Below are positions 1 through 9,780 of a stretch of 64,000 nucleotides of DNA, one piece after another (position 1 is the first letter of the stretch; every line of letters starts with the position of its first letter). Position numbers and translations under genes: made by a program. The stretch spans positions 1 through 64,000 of the forward strand of contig JADFZL010000002.1 in the NCBI GenBank assembly GCA_015232575.1. Direction: 5' to 3'. Below the pieces are notes generated by a model. It had not been told where the DNA came from, did not search any database, and saw only the letters and a list, made by a program, of their open reading frames with translations. The DNA is from Candidatus Rifleibacteriota bacterium (lineage in GTDB: Bacteria; Muiribacteriota; Ozemobacteria; Ozemobacterales; Ozemobacteraceae).

Positions 1-24
1 CGAGAGGGGGCGCGTGCCCCCTCT
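1..24. repeat. GC-rich palindromic repeat, copy 1
   Basis: The first 24 bases form a perfect 9-bp stem (AGAGGGGGC / GCCCCCTCT) around a GCGT loop. The same 24-base string returns at 62544-62567, just upstream of the FAD oxidase gene. It is far richer in G+C than its surroundings. This copy may be cut by the window edge. Confidence 0.75.
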
Positions 25-58
25 AAAAAATTGGAGTAGGTTGTTGCCAGGTTTATAT

Positions 59-95
59 AAGCCGCTGAGTCTAACGATTCAGCGGCTTTCCTTAT
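59..95 (+). terminator. Stem-loop terminator of a gene upstream of the window
   Basis: A 10-bp perfect stem, AAGCCGCTGA (59-68) pairing with TCAGCGGCTT (79-88), is followed by a T-rich stretch. It probably ends a + strand transcript that starts before the window. Confidence 0.55.
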
Positions 96-1075
96 TTCCG
101 GGAATTTTAAGTTAGTAGAAATAGTAAACAGAGCCAACCGATACCAGCACTGCCCAGCCTTGGTCAACTTTTTTTTTATAGCATAAGCCGGGTTCAGAAC
201 CGGTATTGAATTAAAATTTATGCCTGATAGCATATTATGTTGTCTTTGTTGCTTTCCAGATAATATTTTGACTGGAAAAAAAATAATTTCTTGGATTCTA
301 CTTTCATTAAGATTTCATGATTAAACTGCTTTAAAAAAATGCCAAACGCCACCTTTATGAGATTAAGAAGGTGTACTGCCATTCGCGCAGATAGAGTCTG
401 CACTTCCCGTCGGGGAACAGCCCCCCCGACTTCTCCATGGAGATCCTGGAGACTTAGGCACTCTGATTTCTGATATTTCACTTTCTGTGTAGAGGGTAAG
501 TTGTCTTTGTTTTATTCGAATCAGCAAGATTTGATGATAAGTAATCTCGGGTTTTCATTATATTACCTCTTGAAGTAGATTAGAAGGATGTTCGTTGGGA
601 TTACCTAACCTAACGCGTCATACTATGTAAAACGATTTTTAATTCAATATCATATATGAATTGTTTTCAATACTTTTGTTTCAGCACTTTCACATAGTTT
701 TTAGATTTGTATAAAACTAATTCAATAGTTTAAATAAAATGCATTTTCAAGATCATGCTCACTTAATATAGGGGCAGTCCTAAAAAAAAATCAAAAGTAA
801 AAAAAAATAGCGGAATATTTTTCTTATAAGATATATAATATTAATTTTAGCTTTTCAATTTGATTAGAAATACCGGAATTATTACTGATAATTCACACAA
901 AAATGGTATTTACTTGAAAATTCGGGGTATTTAGTTGAGTTTTCATCTCGAACGAATGTGAGAGATCTATTGGTGCGAGGTTTATTACTTTTGTCGTAAT
1001 GATATGAGTAGGAAAGTTTTGGCTTAACGCATTTTTCGAACCACTGATTGTTTAGTAGATATATAAATCTTCAAT
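96..1075. other. AT-rich gap without a convincing gene
   Basis: About 1 kb without a credible coding frame. All + strand ATG frames between 480 and 1075 stop within about 15 codons. An open - strand frame at 218-481 has no recognisable domain or ribosome binding site. One half of the dispersed TCATCTCGAACGAATGTGAG element lies at 939-968. The gap may hold the promoter of the B2 operon, but no clear -35/-10 pair is visible. Confidence 0.5.
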
Positions 1076-1099
1076 TTGTCTGGAATAACATACATTTTC

Positions 1100-1549
1100 A
1101 TGATTTTTGATTCAGTATTAAAAAAATGGTATCGCCGTCCGCGCGATGAGCGGTTTATTTTTCTTGAAGCTTTTTTGCTTCTAGCATTTGCCCGGCTGGG
1201 GGTTCTTTTTCTTCCTTTCAAGTGGTTTGCATTCTTTTTAGGTGCTAAATCAGGTCATTCGGCACACAATCTTTCTTCTTATCAGTTTGATGTTGCAAGA
1301 AAAATCGGTAGAATGACCCGAACTGCTGCAAGATACACTCCATGGGAAAGTGTTTGCCTGCCCCAGGCGGTCGCCGCAAAAATCATGCTGCGAAGACGCA
1401 GAATTCCGGGAACCTTGTATCTAGGCCTGGCAAAAGGCAAATATGGTGAATCCGCAATGGAAGCCCATGCATGGCTGCGCTGCGGAGAAGCAGTTTTAAC
1501 CGGTGCACCAGGACATCAGCGCTACACTGTTGTTGCAATGTTCTCATAA
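1100..1549 (+). CDS. Lasso peptide biosynthesis B2 protein (leader peptidase)
   Basis: Transglutaminase-fold cysteine protease that removes the leader peptide from a lasso precursor, working with a separate PqqD-like B1 protein (here at 9843-10124). From the ATG at 1100 the protein is 149 residues, normal for stand-alone B2. It has the typical N-terminus with an RPRDER motif and a hydrophobic helix, the catalytic Cys in ESVCLPQA (C86) and the His in EAHAW (H123). I see no obvious third acidic residue of the triad. The frame is open back to a TTG at 1076, but family proteins begin near W-Y-R-R-P, which favours ATG 1100. It heads a + strand run with the nucleotidyltransferase and the ABC exporter. 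Confidence 0.88.
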   Translation: MIFDSVLKKWYRRPRDERFIFLEAFLLLAFARLGVLFLPFKWFAFFLGAKSGHSAHNLSSYQFDVARKIGRMTRTAARYTPWESVCLPQAVAAKIMLRRRRIPGTLYLGLAKGKYGESAMEAHAWLRCGEAVLTGAPGHQRYTVVAMFS

Positions 1550-1575
1550 TTTTTTTGTAAGGAGTTTTATTTAAC

Positions 1576-2853
1576 ATGAATTTTGACTTTCTTCCAGACA
1601 ATCTGCGAAATATACTTGACCTTGTAAGACAGGTTGATGACGGTGAAGTGGTGATGCAAAACCCTGATTGGGTTGAGTTTTATAAATTTGTCAGCAGATC
1701 TTCCCTTGCTGCATATTTTTATCCGAAAATAAAAAACCTTTCCGCGAGTGTTCCGGAAAATATTCAAAAAGATTTTAAAAATGCTTATCTATTTAATCTG
1801 ATCAGAAATACCAGATTTATTAATCAGGCAAAAAAAATCTTTGCTGATCTTTTTTCTGCAGGTATTCCAGTAATTGTTTTGAAAGGCATGTTTCTTGCTC
1901 AAAAAGTATATTCTGATATATCTCAGAGACAGATGGCAGATATTGATGTTCTTGTACAACGAAAAGATTTCCTGCGAACCATTGAGATCATCAAAAAACA
2001 TGGTTTTGAAGATTTTAAGGAGATGATTCTTGAAAATATACTTCATGAAAACAGTGGGGTAAACGCTGTTCATCTGCGCAAATCTGGGTTTTTTAATATA
2101 GATTTGCATTTTTCTCATATTAACGATCTTGTTGTCTCAGAGGTTGCATCCGAAGAAGAAAAATTAATCTGGACGAGATCGCAGAAAACCGATTTTTCCG
2201 GAATTCCGATTTATCAGCTATCGATTGAGGATCTTCTTCTTCACGTTTGTCTGCATGCAACAAATCACCATTTCCTGCATGGGGTTCCCGTAAGATTTCT
2301 ATTCGATGTTTCGGAAATTCTTCGCAAGTTCGGTTCTGAAATTGACTGGACGCAGCTCATAAAGAGATCAGAATTGTATAAAAGAAAAAATGCATTATAT
2401 CTTTCGCTGTACATGACATCCATGATGACTTCTGCCAAAGTTCCAGAAAAGATTCTTGCTGAATTAAGACCTCAGGAGGACTGCGATGATTATTTGAAGC
2501 ACACTTGTGCAAAAATGTTTAACAACGTGGAGTATTCAGATCCATTCCTTCAGAGACCATATCTTTCTGAACTTCGAAAAGCCGATTCTGAAAGCTCTTC
2601 CGGGATATTTAATAAAATTCGTTTGCTGTCGAGTCGTGTTTTTCTTCCGGTTGAGCAGATGATAGCGAAATATCCGGTTAAAAAGAAATCAATAAAAATC
2701 TACTATTACTACGGGCTTAGATTTATTGAAATATTCAAAAACAATGGATTTGATAAGACTGTCTCATTTTTGAGAAGTTTCATTTCTGGAAAAGGTCGAA
2801 ATAAACAGGTTGTGATAAAGGAAGAAGCGTTGCATTCATTTTTGATGAGATAA
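1576..2853 (+). CDS. Nucleotidyltransferase family protein (PF14907-like), lasso cluster accessory
   Basis: 425 residues. The signature lies at about residues 95-130: PVIVLKG, then Y-S-D, R-Q-M-A-D-I-D-V-L-V, the G-x-Asp-x-Asp arrangement of the uncharacterised nucleotidyltransferase family PF14907. The rest is helical with many His residues (LLLHVCLHATNHHF). It starts 26 bases after the B2 stop with a good ribosome binding site (AAGGAG, 1559-1564). Members of this family are known companions of HPr-type kinases in paeninodin-like lasso clusters, where they are thought to add nucleotides or otherwise modify the product. The actual substrate here is inferred only from context. Confidence 0.8.
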   Translation: MNFDFLPDNLRNILDLVRQVDDGEVVMQNPDWVEFYKFVSRSSLAAYFYPKIKNLSASVPENIQKDFKNAYLFNLIRNTRFINQAKKIFADLFSAGIPVIVLKGMFLAQKVYSDISQRQMADIDVLVQRKDFLRTIEIIKKHGFEDFKEMILENILHENSGVNAVHLRKSGFFNIDLHFSHINDLVVSEVASEEEKLIWTRSQKTDFSGIPIYQLSIEDLLLHVCLHATNHHFLHGVPVRFLFDVSEILRKFGSEIDWTQLIKRSELYKRKNALYLSLYMTSMMTSAKVPEKILAELRPQEDCDDYLKHTCAKMFNNVEYSDPFLQRPYLSELRKADSESSSGIFNKIRLLSSRVFLPVEQMIAKYPVKKKSIKIYYYYGLRFIEIFKNNGFDKTVSFLRSFISGKGRNKQVVIKEEALHSFLMR

Positions 2854-2941
2854 AAGTATCAGCTCAATAATTCGGAGCAATTAGCTTAGAGACAAATTTG
2901 CATTTTAACTTTGGGTGGGCTGTCGTAATTGCGAGAATTAT

Positions 2942-2960
2942 CCTTTTGGTCGAAATGACA
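2942..2960. repeat. Half copy of the TGTCAT...TCGA dispersed palindrome
   Basis: The right arm (CCTTTTGGTCGAAATGACA) of the dispersed element is recognisable in the gap before the ABC exporter. The left arm is degenerate (CTGTCGTAATTGCGAGA near 2921). The flank CAATAATTCGG at about 2868 recurs beside the copy at 12122. Confidence 0.5.
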
Positions 2961-3064
2961 GAATGGGAATCCAGAGCTTAAGCTATTTATTGAGCCACTT
3001 GTTATTGAGACGATACCATTAATGGCAGTAAGTTTCGATAATAGCAAAATGCAGAGAAAACTAA

Positions 3065-4897
3065 GTGAAAGATATATTTGTGCCGTCATTCCTTAAGCGG
3101 CATATTTCTCAGATTGCCAGAGCTGTAAAGCTAGTCTGGTCTTTTTCTCCAAAGTATGCCTGGATAAATTTGGGTATTACAATTTTACAGTCTGTTTTGC
3201 CAATTTTAAGCCTTCTTCTTTTAAAATTTCTACTTGATGCATTGACGCAGACAGCATCCATTCCCGACAAAAATGAGGCGTTTAGAACATTATTCTTCTG
3301 GATAATATTATCATTATTGGTTGCTTTGATAAATTCTTTTGTAAGAGCGGTTTCTGAAGTTACTCAGCAAACTCAGTCTGTTTTGGTTACCGATGGAATG
3401 GCTGACTTAATTCACTCAAAATCTATTTCGGCTGATCTGGAATTTTATGAAAATTCTGAATTTCATGATACTTTGCATCGTGCTCAGCGTGAGGCTCTTT
3501 TCAGACCATCAAGAATTGTTGCAAATCTTTTGCTTCTTGCGCAGTCAACGTTTACATGTCTTGGCATTGTATCCGGTTTTGTTGCATTAAACTGGAAACT
3601 GACGTTACTGCTCTTTTTAATTATGATTCCAGGGTTTTTTGTAAAAATTTCTTATGCAAAAAGACTTTACAAACTTGAGCATACAAATACAAACTCGGAA
3701 AGACTCTCATATTATTATCATTCGCTTCTTACCGGTGCAAATTCAGCAAGAGAAATCAAGCTTCTTGATCTGGGAAATATTTTCAGAGATAAGTACAATT
3801 CTCTCAGACGTGGTATCAGAGAAGGCAGAATTTTACTCAGTAAAAAGCGTGCAAAAAGGGAATTTCTTATTCAGCTTGTCGGAACACTGGCAATGTTTGG
3901 TTTAATGGTATACATCATTTACGATGCGGTATGGGGGCGTTTGACAATAGGTTCCATTGCTATGTATTTTCAGGGTATGCAGTTGGGGCAAGCCCAACTG
4001 CAGTCTGTAATGAGGGCTTTGGCAAGTCTTTATGAGGATAATTTATTTTTAAGTGCATTCTTTCAGTTTACGAAATTAACTCCATCCATTTCTGCACCGG
4101 AAAAGTCTCTTATGGTTCCAGTATCTGTGGCTTTAAATGACGCACTTAAAGTAGAAAATGTGAGTTTCAGATATTCTGGAAAGAATGTTAATGCTCTTTC
4201 TGATGTTTCATTGACCTTGCGCCGGGGGCAGGTCATCGCAATTGTAGGTGAGAATGGCTCTGGAAAAACAACTTTATTAAAGCTGATCTGTCGTCTATAT
4301 GATCCGATGAACGGTTCAATCAACTTTGATGGAACAGATATTCGACGATTTGATCCAGCAGAATGGCACAGGCAGCTCAGTGTAGTGTTTCAGGATTATC
4401 TCCAGTACATGATAAGTGTGAAGGAAAACATCTGGGTTGGCGCATCTTATAAGGAACAGGCACTTGATGAAATAAAACAGGCAGCATCTATTGCGGGTGC
4501 CGATAAATTTATCCAACGTCTTCCCCATAATTATGATACTGTTCTCGGCAGACAATTTATTGAAGGAAGTGAGATCAGCGGCGGAGAATGGCAGAAAATT
4601 GCCCTGGCAAGAATGTTTTTCAGACCCGCACAGATTTATATTCTTGATGAACCTACAAGTGCTCTTGATACAATTTCCGAAGCAAAAGTTTTTTCAAGTT
4701 TTCGCGAACATCTTCAGGGGCGGAGTGCTATTCTTGTAAGCCACAGATTTACAACAGTCAGACAGGCAGACTACATATACGTTCTTGAGGGCGGCAGAAT
4801 AGTTGAATCAGGCGATCATAACGCACTTATGAAAAACAACCAGCTTTACGCAAGACTTTACCAGGCCCAGATCATGATGGTTCCAGAACTTGCATAG
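3065..4897 (+). CDS. ABC exporter, fused permease and ATPase (lasso peptide export)
   Basis: 610 residues with an N-terminal six-helix ABC membrane domain (about 1-330) and a C-terminal ATPase domain. Visible motifs are Walker A GENGSGKTT (about 394), a variant signature ISGGEW (about 504), Walker B IYILDEPTSALD (about 524) and the switch His in LVSHRF. Start GTG at 3065. It follows the B2 and nucleotidyltransferase genes on the same strand after a 211-bp gap that holds a degenerate palindromic repeat. In lasso clusters this position is filled by the D protein, which exports the mature peptide and often gives self-immunity. The homodimeric half-transporter layout fits that role. Confidence 0.87.
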   Translation: MKDIFVPSFLKRHISQIARAVKLVWSFSPKYAWINLGITILQSVLPILSLLLLKFLLDALTQTASIPDKNEAFRTLFFWIILSLLVALINSFVRAVSEVTQQTQSVLVTDGMADLIHSKSISADLEFYENSEFHDTLHRAQREALFRPSRIVANLLLLAQSTFTCLGIVSGFVALNWKLTLLLFLIMIPGFFVKISYAKRLYKLEHTNTNSERLSYYYHSLLTGANSAREIKLLDLGNIFRDKYNSLRRGIREGRILLSKKRAKREFLIQLVGTLAMFGLMVYIIYDAVWGRLTIGSIAMYFQGMQLGQAQLQSVMRALASLYEDNLFLSAFFQFTKLTPSISAPEKSLMVPVSVALNDALKVENVSFRYSGKNVNALSDVSLTLRRGQVIAIVGENGSGKTTLLKLICRLYDPMNGSINFDGTDIRRFDPAEWHRQLSVVFQDYLQYMISVKENIWVGASYKEQALDEIKQAASIAGADKFIQRLPHNYDTVLGRQFIEGSEISGGEWQKIALARMFFRPAQIYILDEPTSALDTISEAKVFSSFREHLQGRSAILVSHRFTTVRQADYIYVLEGGRIVESGDHNALMKNNQLYARLYQAQIMMVPELA

Positions 4898-5053
4898 TCA
4901 CATCTTCGAGATATCTTAACGCGCTTTGGTTGTACTCACGTACAAATTGATATATATTTCACCAGGTGTTTTGAGCAAATGCTCGGAATGAAGAATGTCG
5001 TTATATACCACGCAGAAAGAATAACCACTCATTCTTTTCAGAATTACTCAGCA

Positions 5054-6091
5054 TCATGGAATACTATTCAGAAAATCGAGCCAATCCGGGATAACGCTTT
5101 CGAGAGAAAAAGTTTCTTTTACATCGAAAAAAGCGTTGCAGGTGATTTTTTTTCGTAGTTCAGCGTTTTCAATAAGTGTCACCAGAGAATTATACCATGA
5201 TTCTTCAGTTGAATCAGCAATAAGACCGTTATAGCCATCTTTAACGTATTTTGTATAGATCGGATGATTTTGATAAATGCCTGCTGTTTCGCAAGCTCCA
5301 TATTCCCGATATTTGAGATTAGTTTTTGAATTATGTACTGATAATTTTTCTAATGGGGCCAACCCGATATCCCAGTTTCGTGAATACTGGAATTTCATAA
5401 AAAAGGAATAATCTGGAAATCTCATTAAATATCTGATTCCACCATTCTTATTAACCCATTCGGGGACTTCAAAAAACAATTCAAAAAACACTCTTCCTTG
5501 ATACTTTTTTGCTATTTCATAAATTACCGGGTAAAGAAAACGAAGGTCTATCTCACGGTTTGATGGAAAAGATATGCGCATTTCTTCGTCATGTTTCTGT
5601 TTAACGCAACCGTCAAGAAGATCAAAGTCAAACATAGGCTTAATGAAAATGGCATTTTTGTTGATTTTTTTTACAATTTCGAGCAACGCCAGTGATGGTA
5701 CAATTGTGGTGCGTGCGTTTTTAATCAGTGTGTTTAAAATTTCTAAATCTCCCGAATATATGCCCAGTTTAGACATATTCCACAGGTCATCATCAATGTA
5801 AAACAGATAGTCAATATTAGAAGAAATCAGATGATTCATTATTCGAAGATTTATCGAAGTCGAAGACTTTACAAAGATTGGCAAAACAGTGTTAAGCATT
5901 GAAGGAAGAATATTTTGCCATTGCCTCGAATCTACTGGTTCAAAAGTAAAACCGGCTTTTTCCAGTCTTTTAAAAATAAGCGAAAGCATTTGAAAGGAAA
6001 CACATTTACGGTCATCAATAAGAAGAATGTGCTTCATTCTTGCAAACCGTTGATTTTGTAATTCATAAAAAGCTTCATTAGAATCAATCAT
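5054..6091 (-). CDS. Glycosyltransferase, group 1-like
   Basis: 345 residues. The N-terminus has a beta-strand nucleotide-sugar fold (MKHILLIDD). The C-terminal half carries the features of GT-B glycosyltransferases: DIGLAPLE, then a Lys-rich NSKTNLKYREYGACET segment and GYNGLIADSTEESW, equivalent to the E-x7-E sugar-nucleotide region and the DG-N-G-L motif. It probably adds a sugar to a surface or natural-product acceptor. It is transcribed away from the aminotransferase gene at 6248. The start is uncertain: ATG 6091 gives the full frame, while ATG 6037 (residue 19) begins at the fold itself. Neither has a strong Shine-Dalgarno sequence. Confidence 0.7.
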   Translation of the reverse strand: MIDSNEAFYELQNQRFARMKHILLIDDRKCVSFQMLSLIFKRLEKAGFTFEPVDSRQWQNILPSMLNTVLPIFVKSSTSINLRIMNHLISSNIDYLFYIDDDLWNMSKLGIYSGDLEILNTLIKNARTTIVPSLALLEIVKKINKNAIFIKPMFDFDLLDGCVKQKHDEEMRISFPSNREIDLRFLYPVIYEIAKKYQGRVFFELFFEVPEWVNKNGGIRYLMRFPDYSFFMKFQYSRNWDIGLAPLEKLSVHNSKTNLKYREYGACETAGIYQNHPIYTKYVKDGYNGLIADSTEESWYNSLVTLIENAELRKKITCNAFFDVKETFSLESVIPDWLDFLNSIP

Positions 6092-6247
6092 CAGTTGTAA
6101 AAGCAGTATTTTAATGCTTATTGATAAAACCTCAGCTGGATTATAATAAAACTTCTTGCAAAAATTTTCAAGATAGAATATATGTCAAAGTATGAAGATT
6201 TCTATTATTAGTATTTCCTATATTTGGTTGTGTCAAGGAAGGGTATT

Positions 6248-7399
6248 TTGAATATTCAGCTTTTTCGGCCACATTACGAAGTTGAAGACTGTTTAAATGA
6301 AATTCGCACATCACTTCAGACCGGCTGGACAGGTTATGGGCCCAAGTCTATCCAGTTTGAAAAAGAATGGTGTGAATTTACTGGTCTGCCTCACGCACAT
6401 TTTTTGAATTCTAATACATCTGGACTTCACCTGGCGCTCCGGATATTAAAGCAAAGTGAGCGGTGGAGTGAAAAAAGTGAGATAATTACCACTCCATTGA
6501 CTTTTGTGGCCACTAATCAGACGATTCTCTATGAAAACCTTACGCCAGTATTTGCAGATATCGATTCTTATCTCTGCCTTGACCCTTCTTCAGTGAAAAG
6601 GCTTATCAACTGTAATACAAGAGCATTGATATTTGTTGGTATTGGCGGGAATTTCGGGCAATTCGATGAAATAGTTGATATTTGCAGAAATAATGGAATA
6701 ATATTGATATTAGATGCAGCTCACATGGCAGGAAGCAGATTTAATGGCCGTCATGCAGGTTTTGGGGCTGATGTTACGGTTTTTAGTTTTCAGTCAGTGA
6801 AAAATCTTCCTACGGCTGATTCAGGTATGATTTGCTTTTCAAATCAGGAATTGGATAAATATGCACGAAAGCTTTCATGGATGGGAATAGACAAAACAAC
6901 TTTTGAGAGAGCAAATTCCGACAAGCCTTATAATAATAATTATCGGGTTGAAGAAATAGGTTTCAAATATCATGGTAATGATATTATGGCTTCAATTGCT
7001 CTTGTTCAACTGCAGAATCTCAATTCGGGAAACGCCGAAAGAAGGAGAATCGCAGCAGATTATTCTGAACAGCTTACGGACGTTGAGGGAATAAAAGTTA
7101 TTCAGAGTGCTCCAAGTTGTCAGTCTTCTCAACACCTGTTTCAGATACGCGTCAAAAACAGGGATTCACTGATTTCTTTTTTAAATAAAAAGGGAATTAG
7201 TACAGGAATACACTATCACAATAATCTGGACTATTCTATCTTTTCAAGCTTCGAGAAACATGCTGATGCAACACATTCAAGAGAAATCTGCAGAGAAATA
7301 CTCTCCCTCCCACTCTTTTTAGGTATGAGCAGCTCCCAGGTAATTGAGATATGTGATCAGGTAAAAAACTGGCGAAAATGCTTTCATTCTCCTCAGTGA
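6248..7399 (+). CDS. DegT/DnrJ/EryC1/StrS family sugar aminotransferase
   Basis: PLP enzyme of about 383 residues that would transfer an amino group to a nucleotide-linked keto-sugar. Family motifs in order: GWTGYGPKS at the N-terminus, the SNTSGLHLAL phosphate-binding loop, ITTPLTFVATNQ, ILDAAHMAGS with the PLP ring-contacting Asp, the Schiff-base Lys in SFQSVKNLPTADSG, and GFKYHGNDIMASIAL. I chose TTG 6248 because AAGGAAGGG lies just upstream; the frame itself opens at TTG 6224. It is convergent with the GNAT gene. Together they suggest synthesis of an N-acylated amino sugar. No matching sugar dehydratase is in the window. Confidence 0.85.
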   Translation: MNIQLFRPHYEVEDCLNEIRTSLQTGWTGYGPKSIQFEKEWCEFTGLPHAHFLNSNTSGLHLALRILKQSERWSEKSEIITTPLTFVATNQTILYENLTPVFADIDSYLCLDPSSVKRLINCNTRALIFVGIGGNFGQFDEIVDICRNNGIILILDAAHMAGSRFNGRHAGFGADVTVFSFQSVKNLPTADSGMICFSNQELDKYARKLSWMGIDKTTFERANSDKPYNNNYRVEEIGFKYHGNDIMASIALVQLQNLNSGNAERRRIAADYSEQLTDVEGIKVIQSAPSCQSSQHLFQIRVKNRDSLISFLNKKGISTGIHYHNNLDYSIFSSFEKHADATHSREICREILSLPLFLGMSSSQVIEICDQVKNWRKCFHSPQ

Positions 7400-7443
7400 A
7401 CCGTTTTCCTTTCCAAAGCCAGATGAAGAACGCCTGCCTGAGT

Positions 7444-7950
7444 TTACAGAGTTTTTTCCATTTTAATTTTAGATTCTGATGGTTCAGACGGGATGAAACC
7501 CAGTGCCTGATAAACGTGTATTGCACGACCGTTTGAACTGTATACTTCAAGAAACACTCTTTCGATTAAAAAATGTTTCTTTGCTGTTTCAAAAAGGCAT
7601 TTGCAGGCTTCAAAGAAAATACCTTTTCTGCGAAGTTGTTTTACGACTAAAGCTCTTCCAAATTCTGCAACTTTTCCCTGAATGTTGTACAACGCAAAAG
7701 TTCCTGCAGGGATTAGTTCATCGTTTTTACGAAGGGAGAAAATAAACTGGTAATCATTATTCCAGCGTTTATAAGCATTATACCAGATTATCTGTTGTTC
7801 GTTTGAAATTATTGCAGAATTGAAAAAGAAATGCCGGGTTGTCTCATCATTTCTCCAGAAGCGCAGAAGTTCAAGATCATTTTCCGTTATCAGACGAATA
7901 TGAACTCGGTCGGTAAAGAATTGAACGTCTGCAGTTTTTTCCGGTAACAT
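7444..7950 (-). CDS. GNAT family N-acetyltransferase (amino-sugar type)
   Basis: 168 residues of the RimJ/RimL/PseH-like GNAT fold. It opens with RVHIRLITENDLELLRFWRND and carries the acetyl-CoA loop around VVKQLRRKGIFFEA (the R-x-x-G-x-A region) and a C-terminal NGRAIHVYQALGF. This class often acetylates the amino group made by a DegT aminotransferase, and such a gene sits convergent 45 bp away. It is followed by a glycosyltransferase only 9 bp upstream on the same strand, so they are likely co-transcribed. Confidence 0.78.
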   Translation of the reverse strand: MLPEKTADVQFFTDRVHIRLITENDLELLRFWRNDETTRHFFFNSAIISNEQQIIWYNAYKRWNNDYQFIFSLRKNDELIPAGTFALYNIQGKVAEFGRALVVKQLRRKGIFFEACKCLFETAKKHFLIERVFLEVYSSNGRAIHVYQALGFIPSEPSESKIKMEKTL

Positions 7951-7959
7951 AGTTGAATG

Positions 7960-8721
7960 TTAAACTTCCTGTTTAAAAAGGAGTTCTTTAATTTTGTAGT
8001 AGTCATATATCTCGCGAATTTGTTTATCAATTGTTTTGCTATTTATCTGCCACATTGACTTCTTCTGGGTTCCTGGTATTATGGGAAAAATCTGCGATTC
8101 TGGGAACATCTTTTTAACTTTTGTTCCTTTGAGTATTGCCATTACAGTGAACCATGTGTCTGAGCTGGTAGGAGCAAGTGCTTTAATTTTTTCAAGGTCA
8201 AGAGCATCTTTGTGAAAAGAACCTGGTGGAAAGATCGTTCCGACACCTAGCAACAAATGGTGAAAATGACTGGGTTCATGTATGTCGCTTAGCCATTCGT
8301 GTTGCGGTTTCAGCGCAAGATTTTTGTCAAATGAAATTGTTTTTGTGTAATAAGCGTGGATATACTCTGGTTCATTTTTAAATTTTTTTAAAAGGTTTTC
8401 CAGCCAGAATATCGGAAAAATCATGTCATCATCTGCAACGACAATGGGATAATCTGGAAATTTTTTTACAGCATAAAACACTCTTGTGTGCGGCCCCAGA
8501 TGAATTACCCTCTTCAGTTCAATCCAAGCAGGCAGAGCAAACTTGATTCGAATTTTTTCAATATCAGCTTCGCTGAAATAATTTTCACAGAGCCAGACAA
8601 TCATTTTTTCAGGCTTAACAGACTGAGATAAAAAACAATCAATAGCACTGAAAAAATGTTCAACTCGCTCCGGGATAGTTGTGACACTCAGGATACACGG
8701 AATATATTCAGATTTTGCCAA
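7960..8721 (-). CDS. Glycosyltransferase with DXD-type motif
   Basis: 253 residues. It begins with a beta-strand ILSVTTIPERVEHF and contains VVADDDMIF at about residue 95, a DXD-like metal/nucleotide-sugar site of GT-A glycosyltransferases. A TSSDTWFTVMAILKG segment follows where the catalytic base is often found. It shares an operon with the GNAT gene downstream and with the broken glycosyltransferase upstream (8767-9658). It probably builds part of a glycan. The acceptor is unknown. Confidence 0.68.
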   Translation of the reverse strand: MAKSEYIPCILSVTTIPERVEHFFSAIDCFLSQSVKPEKMIVWLCENYFSEADIEKIRIKFALPAWIELKRVIHLGPHTRVFYAVKKFPDYPIVVADDDMIFPIFWLENLLKKFKNEPEYIHAYYTKTISFDKNLALKPQHEWLSDIHEPSHFHHLLLGVGTIFPPGSFHKDALDLEKIKALAPTSSDTWFTVMAILKGTKVKKMFPESQIFPIIPGTQKKSMWQINSKTIDKQIREIYDYYKIKELLFKQEV

Positions 8722-8766
8722 CTCTTTTCTCCAATTATGTATTGTATTGTTTTATCAATTTTTGCT

Positions 8767-9658
8767 TCAATAAGCAAATTTTTTCCATTTGTGCGCGAGA
8801 AGTTTTTTTTTCAAATCTTCTGTGTTGTGAAAATTATTATACCATTGTTTGGCAATTTTGAATTCAGCATCGTTTGTGGGGGTGGCATCTGCGAGCGTCA
8901 CTTCAGGGAAAATTCCAAAAAAATATTTAAATCGCGCTCTGGCATTTTCTTTGATTCCGCTTGTATTTTTTTCTCATCAGCCTCATCGGGCTTTCTTGTG
9001 AGAATTTTCACCAGAGCTTCCGGGTGGTTACCTGTTTTATAAAGTGGAATAACTCGTTTGGGCCGCTCAATATCCTCGTGTTTAAATTTTTCATTAAGCT
9101 TTTCAGCTTTGAAGACGTGAGTTTTCATGATTTTTAAATCGCCTCAGAGCATGCATTCGAACAGAGAGCCGATTTTTATTGCCTCATAAGTCAGCGGAAG
9201 CATTAGACTCCCAGAAAAAAGACCGAAAAGAGTGCCTTGACAACCGCAGATGTCGAGATTCTCTGAAGTCATATATTCAATCTGTTTTTCAAATCGCGTG
9301 GCATCGAAATGTCATCAGAATCAACTCTGGCAGCGATATTTCCGTTGGCAATTTCAACAGCACGATTAATTGCATGGAGGTGTCCACGCTTTTCAAGGAA
9401 AAGAGGCTTTATTCTGGAATCAGCCGCTGAATACTTTTTTATAATTTCAGGTGTTGAGTCTGTCGAATTGTCATCTGCAATAATTATCTCAAAATCAGTG
9501 AATGTCTGACCTAGGATTGTTTCAATTGCCTTGGAAAGGCACCATTCACGGTTATATACTGGCATGATAACAGAAAGAATCGGGTGGGTGATGGTATTGA
9601 TAATATTGTGATGAGGCATTTTAAACAACTTCCAAAATGACCTTTTTCGAACCGGCAT
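8767..9658 (-). pseudogene. Family 2 glycosyltransferase, broken by several frameshifts
   Basis: The intact N-terminal piece (9658-9269) is a clear GT2 start: LSVIMPVYNREWCLSKAIETI, IIADDNSTD and ARVDSDD. It stops at PRDLKNRLNI. In a shifted frame the expected GT2 continuation reads on at once (EKQIEYMTSENLDICG, then LMLPLTYEAIKIGSLFECML) until a stop near 9143. A third piece covers 9128-8898 (MKTHVFKAEKLNEKFKH...). A fourth frame starts near 8925 (ARFKYFFGIFPEVTLADA) and ends at 8767. At least three indels are needed to restore one protein of about 295 residues. Its neighbours on both sides are intact, so this is probably real decay, but raw-read indel errors cannot be excluded. Confidence 0.75.
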
Positions 9659-9662
9659 TCAC

Positions 9663-9767
9663 TGTCATCTCAAACAACGCCCCGTTCTTGAACGAGACTC
9701 TGTCACCTCAAACGAATGCGAGAGACTCAGCAAGCCAAGGGTTCCTTCCCACTGCTCGAAACGACAC
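9663..9767. repeat. Dispersed palindromic repeat, degenerate copy
   Basis: TGTCATCTCAAAC and TGTCACCTCAAACGAATGCGAGAGA are two left-arm copies in a row, and CTGCTCGAAACGACACA is a right-arm copy. They belong to the TGTCAT-TCGA element found throughout the window. The copy lies between the broken glycosyltransferase and the B1 gene, next to the pentanucleotide tandem. Confidence 0.65.
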
Positions 9768-9780
9768 AGGAGAAGCGCCT

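Noticed and set aside
218..481. 87-codon open frame on the - strand near the window start
   Set aside because: No recognisable domain, no ribosome binding site, and it covers a GC-rich hairpin patch in an otherwise non-coding, AT-rich gap.
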